NCBI RefSeq assembly: GCF_008831285.2
Contig: NC_045149.1
Location: 23,010,535 to 23,035,089, forward strand
From: Nymphaea colorata
Lineage: Eukaryota; Streptophyta; Magnoliopsida; Nymphaeales; Nymphaeaceae
Reading direction: 5' to 3'
DNA length: 24,555 nucleotides
Shown: positions 10,121 through 19,731 of the stretch, one piece after another
How positions within the stretch are numbered: position 1 is the first letter of the stretch
How the letters are laid out: the number at the start of each line of letters is the position of its first letter
Program-made: the position numbers and the translations under genes
The notes under the pieces: generated by a model
Database searches by the model: none
What the model was told of the DNA's origin: nothing
The model's input: the letters and a program-made list of their open reading frames with translations, nothing else

Positions 10121-11149
10121 TTCCTTTCAAAATAGTACCTACAGGAATGCACTTTTTCATACCCTCCTGTAAAGGGTATGGTTGTTATCTCTGAACTAGT
10201 GGTATATATATATATATAAAAAATTAATGTGGCCACCTTTATAACCAGATAGTTTTTCTTTTAATTTTGCAATGTTAAAATCCATTGCAAATGGCGCATC
10301 TTATGGCTACAAACGAGGCCAATCAATTATTGTCATGGAATGCCTATTTGTGATGGTTTTCTGCCTCAAAAAATTTAAAAGAAAACAAAAAAAAAAACCG
10401 TCCAGCTAAGAAGGTTTGTTGGCTTATTTTTATTTTTAATATATCACACAAATATATATGAAAATTCTATGTTATTCCAATGGCTAAAGGTTAAAATTTG
10501 TTACTTACAACATATATCACAAAAGCACTAGCAATGGTTTACGATGCGTGAACATGTTTTTGAACGGTGCACGTAGGAGCCATGGCTGACCTATACAGGT
10601 GAGCTAAACCACCGCTATAGTTTTTTATTTTATCTCCCACCGGATTCACTAACTTTTAGACCGGTCCTCAATAGTCAAATTGGCAGTGATAAGATCTATT
10701 TCCAATGGCATGGCTTGTTGTGTGAAATGAAGTAACGAGTCTTGAACGAAAAACTCATTTATTTCCGCCGTTATTGGGTACTTCGGTTCCTCAAAAATGT
10801 ACCTTTGCTTATATTTCTTTTTCAATTGCTTAATATCCACGGTATAATCAAATCAGTGGCTCAAAAAATTTCCTGTTCCGCCATATGAGATTCTGGTAGC
10901 TATTTAGTCACGTACATATTTTCATATGGCTAAAAATTAGAGATATATCAATAAAAAACATATATCACATGTGCATTAGCATTAACAATAGCAATAGTTT
11001 ATGATGCAGTAACTACCTCATGGTGCTTTTAGGAATAGATTTTTAACTTTTAGCCATCTTGGTAATGTGTGTGTGTATATATATATATAATTTGGCAATG
11101 TGTGTGTGAATATATATATATAGATTTTTTAACTTTTTTTGTTCACGTT
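10121..11149. other. Intergenic AT-rich DNA
   Basis: Contains simple repeats at about 10203-10219 (TA)n and 11069-11125 (TG)n(TA)n twice. The minus-strand open frame at 10649-10840 has no recognisable motif. Nothing else is seen. Confidence 0.5.
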
Positions 11150-11390
11150 TTTTTGTTCGTATCCTCTTGACCCATTATGAGCCCAGCTAAAAAAAGCCAA
11201 CGAGCAGGATTTAAGTTTGCTTATAAGTTTGCTTAGTGACTCAGGTAGCAGGTGATACATCCATCAACTAGAGAGAGTGTTGTGCATTCATCTTTTGCAG
11301 TCTATGCCAAAGTAGTTTTGTAGTCTAGACTTAAAAAGAAAATGATACATCCATCAACTAGAAAGTGTTGGTGCAGTAATCATCCAATCA
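11150..11390 (+). repeat. Repeat complex, direct copy A
   Basis: Shares a long block with 11677-11914 in the same orientation: TTCGTATCCTCTTGACCCAT, then AAGCCAACGAG.AGGATTTAAG, a duplicated AAGTTTGCTTA, and CATCAACTAGA...GTGTTGGTGCAG. Its first 150 bases are also inverted at 11399-11538. Confidence 0.9.
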
Positions 11391-11398
11391 TACTAGAT

Positions 11399-11581
11399 TG
11401 CAAAAGATAAATGCACAACACTCTTTCTAGTTGATGGATGTATCACCCGCTACCTGAGTTACTAAGCAAACTTAAATCCTGCTCGTTGGTTTTGTCTAGC
11501 TGGGCTCATAATGGGTCAAAAGGATACGAGCAAAAAATCATGAACTTCATTTTCTGGCCATAGTTAAAATAATATTCAACT
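11399..11581 (-). repeat. Repeat complex, inverted copy A'
   Basis: Reverse complement of 11633-11823, separated from it by a 51-base spacer. It lacks the duplicated AAGTTTGCTTA unit present in the two direct copies. No coding content. Confidence 0.9.
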
Positions 11582-11632
11582 ACAAGTATTGCTTTCAGTT
11601 TGTTGAATAATTGTTTTGCAAAAATATTTATA

Positions 11633-11914
11633 GTTGAATATTATTTTAACTGCGGCCAGAAAATGAAGTTCATGAATTTTTGTTCGTATCCTCTTGACCC
11701 ATTATGAGCCCAGCTAGAAAAAGCCAACGAGTAGGATTTAAGTTTGCTTATAAGTTTGCTTAGTGACTCAGGTAGCGGGTGATATATCCATCAACTAATC
11801 AACTAGAGAGAGTGTTGTGCATTCATGTTTAGAACAAAGTAGTTTTTTAGTTTAGACTTAGAAAGAAAATGATACACTCATCAACTAGAGTGTTGGTGCA
11901 GCCATCATCCAACT
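11633..11914 (+). repeat. Repeat complex, direct copy A''
   Basis: Its left part (11633-11823) pairs with the inverted copy, forming a stem of about 185 bp; its right part continues the direct match to 11150-11390. A short duplicate of GAGTGTTGGTGCAGCCATC follows (about 11887-11935). Confidence 0.9.
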
Positions 11915-11935
11915 GGAGAGTGTTGGTGCAGCCAT

Positions 11936-12270
11936 CGTTTGTAGTCCACATCACTAATGCAAATGAAAAATGTTCACGAAAGAGACTAGTATTGAATCCC
12001 TTACTTCTGAAAGGAGAAAAAAGACTGCGAAAATGATGCGAACAGCTCGGAAACAAAACGGAGCCACAAATCCAAGATGCTGCCTAAAGAACTAGGCGAA
12101 ATGGCACACTGAGTTGAAAGAATACAGCAGGAGAGGAAGTATGAACTCAACAAATGACTAAATCGGCGGCGAACTGTTTTTGCCCTGCACTTTCAGGCGA
12201 GCGAGAGGTTCACCCTTACCGCGCAGAAGGAGGCCCGAAGAGGCCCTACGTTCTCCTGGTGTCCTGACCT
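11936..12270. other. Intergenic DNA, nothing recognised
   Basis: Includes a locally GC-rich stretch at about 12185-12275. The long minus-strand frame at 12158-12652 is driven by the microsatellite and has no motif. Confidence 0.5.
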
Positions 12271-12566
12271 GCACGTTCCTTCCGATATATAAAGAAATCA
12301 GTAAGCCACTGATCGAGAATCTAGTGGTTGGAAGATTTTCTCCCTCTTTTTTTAATTCAAATAGGATAAGGATAGCAAGCTTTTTGCATTTAAAGTGAAA
12401 TCCGAGGGTGGAAAACATATAGATAGAAGGAGAGGTAAAGGATTGCCTTCTTTCTATATTACCTTTCCTCCTTTTGTTGTTCATGTCAACAACATGCATC
12501 GCCAGTCTTAAGTGATGTTCACGCCCTCCCATGTAAAGCCATAAGAGAGAATCGTCCCCAGTTTTT

Positions 12567-12636
<70 letters not shown>

Positions 12637-12785
12637 AGCAAAGATTTGCCACGTTTTCATATTGGCTTTCCCACTTTATATCTGTATTTTAAGATAGGTT
12701 TCCTTTTAAAATAGTCCCTGCCTCCTTTCGTATATAGATTCTTAAATGTCTTATATTTTGTACTCTTTCACAAAATGGGGTTCGT
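12271..12785 (+). repeat. Dispersed repeat family, copy 3 (interrupted)
   Basis: The first part (12271-12412) matches 5381-5540 and the second part (12635-12785) matches 9970-10120 and the end of copy 1. The two parts are separated by unrelated sequence and a long microsatellite. The shared order suggests one element family of more than 300 bp. Confidence 0.6.
12570..12637. repeat. Compound (TA)n(GA)n microsatellite
   Basis: About 20 TA units (12570-12610) followed by about 13 GA units (12611-12637). Confidence 0.97.
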
Positions 12786-13089
12786 TTTTGCTATTTCTTA
12801 AATCAGAAAACATTAGCCATATAGCACACACCAAGTTTTTGTTGATTGGTCATTGGCACGGGTGCAAATGGGACCATCAGATCCACACATTTTGAAAAAT
12901 TTTAACAGAACGTATTAAATTTAGTAAATATATTTCTATGGTGTTTATTTGAAACTGATTTTATGTTCTTAGCAGAAAGTATCAAAATGCTCCTACATGA
13001 TCAAAGAGAAGTATCATATACGGCTCCTTTGGTAAATGAAACAATTTGTAAGTGCTCCATGAATCAGCCTATATCATAAAATAATTAAT
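12786..13089. other. Intergenic DNA, nothing recognised
   Basis: AT-rich, no ORF or repeat that I can support. Confidence 0.5.
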
Positions 13090-13139
13090 AAACTTAAGGG
13101 TGTCCCACCGGAATACCGAGGAAAATGGCTTAAAGAAAT

Positions 13140-14320
13140 CATGCTTCCAACCTTAAAAACCGTAAGCAAAAGCTTCAAGAGGAAGTGAAGAATGGAAATA
13201 TGGATGCCATCATAAAGGAAAACGAATGCAAAGGGCAGCTGACCAAGCTCATCCTCATGAAGGAAAGCTGTTGGCAGCAGAAGTCGAGAGTAAAATGTTG
13301 CAGAAAAAGTGACTCCATTACCAAGCATCACCACCAGATGGTTAAAGAAAGATGGAGGAGGAATCATATTTGAGCCATCCAATAGGGAGAGCATACATAT
13401 CAAGAAACTCAAGATATCTTCAATGCCTGTACAAGCACTTCAAATCATTGCTCTAGGATGAGCATGCTACTGGTGAGCTTCCTTCTTAGTTGCCTAATAC
13501 TCAAGATGAAAACTTCAATTTGCCATGGCCATCTTTTCGAAGAAACAAGTTGAGCAGTTATGGAGGCAGATGGGCACAAGTGTTGGGTCCAGATGGGCTT
13601 CCTACTGATGTCTACAGAAACATACAGCAAACTTGTTTCCAGAATACATTGGCCTGCAAGGAGGTGATTGCTGCAGCTAGACAGAAAGATTTACAGCTTC
13701 TTATCCACCTTAGGCAAGGATTGCCAACCTTAAATGGTTCTGATGATCATTCTGATCCACTCAGTTGGGATCATCAACCTGGAAAGTTGATATCAAGAAG
13801 ATCAATTTGGGAAAATTTCAGGAGAAAACGGATGGTTGAGAATTGGAGAAAGCAATGTTGATGCATCAACAGCTACCTGGAGCGAGCTGGAAGATCTACA
13901 TGGGTGTGAAAGCAAGCTTTTAATAGATAAATCTTCAGCTCAGCAGTTAAGGAACCAATGTGGTGTCTAGATGTTCTATTTGTAATGCAGATAAAGAGGA
14001 TCAAGAACGTATATTCTTCCAGTGTGATGCTGCTGCTAATATCTAGAGAGCTATAACTATATGTTCGTACTTCGTTGGGCTCCTGTGTCTAGTCCAAGGA
14101 GTCAATTTAGAAAATGGTTAGGCCACTGAACCAAAAACAAACTCTATCAAGCATGTTGGGAGCTTAACTTTGATATTGTTGTGTGGTGCATTTGGAGACT
14201 CAGAAATGAGAGCAAGCGCAAGGATCGAACTGTTTCAGGCTTCACTACAAATTTAGTATATGCAGTTATTGTGTGGAGCAGTTTCTCCAAGTTGAAACTG
14301 ATCCTCTCTCTAAATGTATG
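13140..14320 (+). pseudogene. Relic of an L1-type LINE ORF2
   Basis: Two segments look like plant L1 ORF2. At 13185-13373 the reading LTKLILMKESCWQQKSRVK, followed by a D..TK..H......RR...I spacing, matches the region between endonuclease and reverse transcriptase. At about 13966-14055 RCSICNADKEDQERIFFQC matches the C-terminal zinc-binding (zf-RVT) domain. It is followed near 14147-14230 by a WELNFDIVVWCIWRLRNE stretch in the place of the usual W..IW..RN motif. Stops interrupt it (for example TAG at 14044-14046 where Trp is usual). The reverse transcriptase palm between them is not recognisable: 13490-13861 is open for 123 codons but shows only a GPDG that could be chance. The copy is dead. 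Assignment is by motif memory. Confidence 0.45.
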
Positions 14321-14838
14321 CTCCAACTGTGGACTATAAGTGGAATTTCCTGCGGAAAATGGCGGTTCCATGCTGACATAACTATCAAGATTCATATAGT
14401 GATTTGGGTTAGTAAGGGGGAAGTAGTTGTTGCAAGTTTTGTAAAGAATGTTGATGACACTTCCTCATGCGGTTTCAGTTGTAGGGTGGATATTGTCGAG
14501 ATGGATGTGGTGGAATGAGCTTTGAGCAAGTGTCTTGCCAGCATCTCCTATACACAAGGTAACATGATACTACAAACAAGCAGTAGAGATTGGAGGAAAG
14601 GAATGACCAATTGCTGAAAGAGAGGCAACATTGGTTCACGTGGTCTCCTGAAATTAGTAAGTGGAAACTACAAGTAGTCTGTTGTAAAAGCCCTGGTGTA
14701 CAGGTTGGGCACTCTCTTTTGCTAGCAGTCAAGCAACTCGATTCAGGGAATGGAAGCATAAAGCTTCTAGCTCGAATCCTATTTACAAGTTTTAACATAC
14801 AGGTTCATTGGACTCACTTTTGTTATGTCTATTTTGCG

Positions 14839-15020
14839 TAGAGGAAAACCGAAATCTGAGGGCTGTCGGATGTTATCAGATGGCTAAATATTTAAAAATT
14901 GTAGCCATATCTACCATAAATTATCGTTAGTGTTTCTGTTGCATAGTTTTTTAGTGACCGTCATCAGATATTTTAGCATCCGACACCATGTGGCAGTCAG
15001 CTGATTTCAGTTCCTCTCTA
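14839..15020. mobile_element. Small fold-back / MITE-like element
   Basis: The left end (AGAGGAAAACCGAAATC, then GTCGGATG and TCAGATGG) is the imperfect reverse complement of the right end (CATCAGATA, CATCCGAC, GATTTCAGTTCCTCT). Total length is about 180 bp with gaps between matching blocks. It is non-coding; no convincing target duplication is seen. It sits about 95 bases left of the retrotransposon LTR. Confidence 0.5.
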
Positions 15021-15388
15021 TGTAGAAGGCTTAATGACTGTTGGAATCAATATGTGGGCATGTATGTGTTATTACTTGTTTATGCATTCTGTGCTGTATG
15101 AATAATAAACCGGTGTTAACACCCCAAATTTTTCCACATCAAAATTGAAGCAATGTGAAAATTTCACAAAAGAATTGTGAAAATTTGCAATTTCAAAGCC
15201 AATTTCGAATCTAAAGAACAATTAGATTCAAATCGTGAATTTAACCCGATACATGAATCCCAATGCAGGATTACGAGTCCAAATTCAATTGCAAATGTCA
15301 TTTGAAATCCAAATCCAATTGCAAAATGCAAATTTTGACTTAGATCCAAGAATTGGATCTAATTCAGTCTAAAATGCTACGTGGGACC

Positions 15389-15401
15389 CACGTGTGGGCC
15401 C
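15389..15401 (+). promoter_or_regulatory. G-box and TGGGCCC site in U3
   Basis: CACGTG (15389-15394) runs into TGGGCCC (15395-15401). Both lie next to the near-perfect palindrome ACGTGGGACCCACGT. These are known bZIP/bHLH and TCP-type target words in plants. They sit about 1.1 kb before the TATA box, so function is speculative. Confidence 0.4.
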
Positions 15402-15541
15402 CACCTAGCCCGTGTGGTCAAGAGCCCTCCCCAGGGGCCATGCCCCCCTCCATGTCAAAAAAAATAATAAATAAATATTTTCTCTCAAATTAATTGAAGA
15501 AAAGTCATTTTCAAAAAGAAATAAAGGAGAAACCTAGGAAA

Positions 15542-15563
15542 AGAGAGACATTTATGTCTCTCT
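15542..15563. repeat. Perfect hairpin in LTR U3
   Basis: AGAGAGACAT and ATGTCTCTCT are separated by two bases. Confidence 0.85.
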
Positions 15564-15626
15564 CTCTTCTTTAACCAGATCCTCCTTAAAGAAAAAAATC
15601 ATTTCCAAGGAAGCAATTACTAGACT

Positions 15627-15962
15627 GGTCAAACTCACCTAACCTACTTAATCCAAGTAGGTTTGACCCGGGTGCACTCAAATGTGGTGCCAATTCCAGC
15701 TAGGTTCGGTCACAATAGGCTCAACATAGTCAAAACGTAAGTCTGTCTCATGATCCAATTAATGGACGAAAATAGACTTTGACCGAACCAAACCCACTTT
15801 GACTAAACTCAGTCAAAGTACAATTTAGCTCAATTAAGAGCTTTCTTGACCCAAATTTATCAAATTACCTCAAATAAAGTCAAACTACTTGCAAATGAGC
15901 TTTGACTTTGGTCAATTGGTCGAAATTGATCAATTTGGACAATTTTGCCCTTCTGCGGTCAA
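15627..15962 (+). promoter_or_regulatory. Cluster of eleven W-box words in the LTR U3
   Basis: TTGACC/TTGACT or their complements start at 15627, 15663, 15728, 15779, 15799, 15811, 15846, 15878, 15902, 15910 and 15957. Three more lie at 16307, 16339 and 16390, closer to the TATA box. WRKY transcription factors bind this word. In random sequence of this length well under one copy would be expected. Confidence 0.6.
15641..15663. repeat. Perfect hairpin in LTR U3
   Basis: AACCTACTT and AAGTAGGTT flank a five-base loop; the right arm overlaps a W-box. Confidence 0.85.
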
Positions 15963-16496
15963 CTTAAGATTAAAAAGCCTAAAATGGTTTATGAAAGGCA
16001 AATAAACATTTGAATTTGTCAAATGCTTGAATCAAATACCAAATTTAAATTGAATTTCTCAAGTGAAAGTTTGATTCAGTTGAAATCCATTTTCAATCAA
16101 GTTTTGGACGAAAATACCCTTTTCGAACCAAATTTGATAAAATTTTTAAATTTTATTAAAATTTAAATTTAATTATCATAATTCAATGGCATTTGGAGCT
16201 TAGTAACTAGGTTTTAACCTTATAAGCTCGATTTCAAACAAAAAAAAAATAAATAGTACAAAATAAGGGCAAAACCCTGTGTAAGGGCATTTTCGTCCAA
16301 AATTTTGGTCAAAATGGTCACCTAGGTCTGAACCCAAGTTGACCAAACCTAGCCCAGCCCACCTAGCTCGTGGAAATGGGCTGAGAAATGGTCAATTAGA
16401 GCCTTTAAAGTCTATTTAACTCATTTTACAAGTCCCCAAGGTCTTAAGTAAGTTCCCAAGGTGAGTTAAGAAGGTGGTTGAACCCACCTCCTCCTC

Positions 16497-16504
16497 TATA
16501 TAAA
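16497..16504 (+). promoter_or_regulatory. TATA box of the LTR promoter
   Basis: TATATAAA in a CT-rich context (CTCCTCCTCTATATAAACCT). Transcription would be expected to start near 16525-16535, just before or in the G-run at 16523-16530. It is the best TATA box in the LTR. Confidence 0.65.
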
Positions 16505-16871
16505 CCTCCCCTTGGCCACTAAGGGGGGGGACGAAATTTTGGAGCATTCTATCAAATTGCTGCAGCCAAGGAGCTAGGAGGGAGAAGCCAAGGAAGAGAG
16601 AAGAGGTTCGTCCAAGCCCCCTTCCCCTTTTTCTCCCATTCTCTTCTTCACTTTCTTCTATTCTCCCCATTGATTTTGCTAAGTTAGGGTGCTTAAGTGA
16701 ACCCTTACTTAGGATTTTCGTGGTGAGAAGCCCTCTTTACCACTCCAAATTCCAGCAAGCAAGCTATTTCTTATTCTAGCTTTGCTAAGCTTGAATCCAC
16801 GGTTGGATTCTTGCTTAGGATTGCTTGGGTTAGAAAACAAGTGAAGACGAAAGACAAACATCAAGACCGAC

Positions 16872-16883
16872 CGCAAGGTAGGT
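16872..16883 (+). promoter_or_regulatory. Strong 5' splice site candidate in the LTR
   Basis: CGCAAG|GTAGGT with the GT at 16878-16879. It closely matches the plant donor consensus and lies about 350 bases after the expected transcription start. Purine-rich sequence precedes it and U-rich sequence follows, as at an exon-intron border. Confidence 0.5.
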
Positions 16884-18939
16884 GATCTTAACTCACTTCT
16901 CTTCTACTTTAGCTTATTGTTGATTTATTTTAATTCCAACAATTCGTGGGAGGGTTTATTTTCATTTGCTTACGGCTGGGAATGATGTCCAGCTAAGGGA
17001 AACCTACGCTTCAATGTACATGTTAATGCATAATGCATGCATATGTCGGTTTTTCTTAAATATGAACCCAAGTATCAAATTTCGAAATGGGCCCCAAGGC
17101 CACGTCCCTTTCAAAGGAACCAACTTAATACCATTTTGAACTCCCTACCATGAGAGAATCCCACGGTGAGAAAGTGATTTTACTACATCACGTATGATGA
17201 AAATGCCTATAAGGGATGGATACGTTTTTATGAATGTGATCCACCCTTGCATGGCGAAATGATGGACGAATAAGCTTGAGTATTGTTTTATTTTCTTTCT
17301 TATTCACAGTCATTTTGATTCATGTCTTTCAATTTAATTAATCAAGGGTAGTAGGGAAGATTTGAAACAAGTTCTCAATCTTCCTACATAAAAGAACCCA
17401 GCCATGAATCATCATGATTCATGAGTCATGCGGTCCCTTGATAAAATTTCATTTTGAAAAGTAAGGTACGTATATGTATACATTGTTATATATGTACATA
17501 TATGCATCCGATTTCTTGTCAAAAATTACATTCCTCCCTTAAAATCAGGTTGGAACATGTTTCCAAACCGATCTTTAAGGAAATGGGCCATTTTTATTGA
17601 TTTTTCTAGTGCAAGATTATAAATTACTTTCATTTCATTTTTACTTAATTTCAGCAAACCCATACGTAAGATGTATGTACGTTGTTGAAATCAGACCATG
17701 TTTTATAAGAATTGGTTTAAGAATATCAAAATTTACGTATTTGAAATACCAACCATCCTAGAATCATCCAAAGGAGTTGATGATTTCATTACTACGAAAT
17801 CTGGAATTTGAATAGATTTGAAAAACTCATTGTTTCTATCTAAGAAACAAGTCCTTATTGGAATCAATGTCCACAATTTTCAGCTATTTAAATCAACACA
17901 AGGTCTGATTTTTAGCTATTTTGAGACAAAAGTGGACGTCATCCATGTCTCCCATCCGTTTCAAAGATTGAACTTGACATCATTTATATATTTTCATCAT
18001 TTTGATAATTTTATGTCAAGCCTCAAGCTTATGGACTACATCTCTAATTCATGTGCTTAATCATATAATGAGCACATATAGAGAAAGTCCTACATTTTAA
18101 TCAATCTTCATGTATAGATTGTATGACGTGCAATACGGACTTTGAGAGATTATGAGGGAGTGAAGAATGTATGTTTCATATGAATGAATCTTGATGGATT
18201 ATGAGAGAGAGAAGAATGAATGTTCCATATAGTTTCCATTCTCGTTTCATGCATTCACTTTCACTCAAAATCAATGGCACCACATGCACATTCTCAAGAA
18301 ATTAAGTGATTCAAATTTAAGTTGCAAAAAGTGACCAAGTCATATTGCAATGAGAATTTGTAAACTTTACTTAACTTCAAAAGAAAACACAAGCAATGCA
18401 TTCATAATCTTTTGGTCAAAGTGCATTTGAAAAACAACATGTTTTCTAACAATTTGGAACCTATGTTCTTTCAAAAGAATGAATTCTACAAATCACATGA
18501 TTTGACAAAAGAAGAGTTCAAAATCAATTTTTATCATAAGATGATCATCATCATCTAGAGTTCACAACAAAGAACTCAATTCCAAATCTTCAAAATCCTC
18601 AAGAATTATGTGTTTCAAATAACACCAAAACAAAGGATTTTAAACCAACTTGAAAACCCCCAATATTCAAATTCATTTATTCAAAAAAATGAATTTCGGT
18701 TCTTGAATCCAAAACCTCAATGCATAAGCATATAGGACTTACATCAATAACTCGTATATGATCCAAATGATCTTTAGTCCTTGGTCTAATTACCCCTGTT
18801 AAAGGCGGCAGGAACGGTTGGACCTCGTACCGACGAGCGGATCCCTTTCTCTTGAAAATTTTCTCAAAACCCCAATTTTAATAGAATTTTGCTGACTCGC
18901 ATTTCGACCTTCTTGAAAAGGGAGTGGGGTGCGAACAGA

Positions 18940-18957
18940 TGGCACACCCGGTGGGAC
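18940..18957 (+). promoter_or_regulatory. Primer binding site
   Basis: TGGCACACCCGGTGGGAC begins two bases after the LTR end. TGG is the complement of a tRNA 3' CCA. Which tRNA it matches I cannot say without alignment. Confidence 0.7.
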
Positions 18958-19731
18958 CCGTCATTGTTTGTCTAAAGACTTATTTGGATCATATATGAGT
19001 TATTTTCACCAATGTCGGACATCAATTGCACAAAAAAAAAAAAAAATTAAACTCACAAAAATGCATACCGACATCATGTAGTGTACATTGAGGAGATTTC
19101 ATGAACCTCATTCATTTCAATTTATCCTACCCCTCCTCAATTTAAGGATTGTATGCAGCCCATGTATGCTCTCAAAATTTCAAATCTATCTCTTAGGAAT
19201 GTATGCAATAGAGCCATCTATTTTGCATCTTCTCATGAATTTTGAAAAACAAATCCTTACCTATATCATATCCCGGTCATCATGTTGCCGGGCTATTTCT
19301 AGGACATTAGTCCAAGATATAGCCTTACAACTGGACCACCCAATTGGACTGAGAAGTCCCCCATTAGTACCGAAACGGACAATAGTCCTGGTATATCGAT
19401 GGGTGAACAAGGAGAAATGGAGAGCCCAAATCTAGAAAACCCTTGGAGGAGTCAATGCTAGTACTATAAATTTGGTATATAGGTATACCATAAATTTTGG
19501 ATAAAGAATCATTTACCCATTTATTTTCCATAGGTTCCAAGACCAATTTTCAAAATAATGCATAGGCAAGAGTCCTAGGAATTGCATTATCAATTTTTCA
19601 TTAACTGCTTGTTTGGACGCATGTGATGTTTTACTTTGCCCCTAAGTCCATGTCCAAACCCAATGTCAAAACTCTTCTCGAGTCTCTATTGGGTCAATTC
19701 ATGTCAAAGTCTAATACCTTCTCTTGTCTAG
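18958..19731 (+). other. Untranslated leader of the retrotransposon
   Basis: About 770 bases between the primer binding site and the first ORF. It includes an A14 run near 19033-19046 and a small palindrome near 19468-19496 (GGTATA..TATACC). The open frame at 19088-19435 has no motif. It ends in a 3' splice-site-like sequence. Confidence 0.6.
19711..19731 (+). promoter_or_regulatory. 3' splice site candidate before the PMD ORF
   Basis: CTAAT (19711-19715), then CCTTCTCTTGTCTAG with AG at 19730-19731 directly touching the ATG at 19732. The possible branch A at 19714 is 16-17 bases before the AG. Confidence 0.5.

Larger units (their letters stand above)
15114..18937 (+). mobile_element. 5' LTR of a Ty3/gypsy Tat/Ogre-type retrotransposon
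   Basis: It begins TGTTAACACCCC (15114-15125) and ends GGGGTGCGAACA (18926-18937). These ends are imperfect inverted repeats of each other (10 of 12), and a primer binding site follows two bases later. The length of 3824 bp is large for an LTR but fits the Ogre/Tat lineage. A TATA box at 16497-16504 divides it into U3 of about 1.4 kb and R/U5 of about 2.4 kb. The region carries no gene; open frames inside it (15164-15349 minus, 16416-16670 minus, 17818-18060 plus) have no motif. The 3' LTR is outside the window, so length and target duplication cannot be confirmed here. Confidence 0.82.

Noticed and set aside
11069-11125. Alternating TG/TA tracts as a Z-DNA or regulatory element
   Set aside because: Simple-sequence repeats of ordinary length in an intergenic region; nothing ties them to a function.
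12158-12652. 164-codon minus-strand open frame
   Set aside because: Its N-terminus is the translated (TA)n(GA)n microsatellite, and the rest overlaps a dispersed repeat without protein motifs.
13590-13630. GPDG reading that could be an RT motif
   Set aside because: Only four residues match and the downstream sequence shows none of the expected RT blocks.
19088-19435. 115-codon open frame in the retrotransposon leader
   Set aside because: No motif or domain pattern. It ends well before the PMD ORF and has no supporting context.
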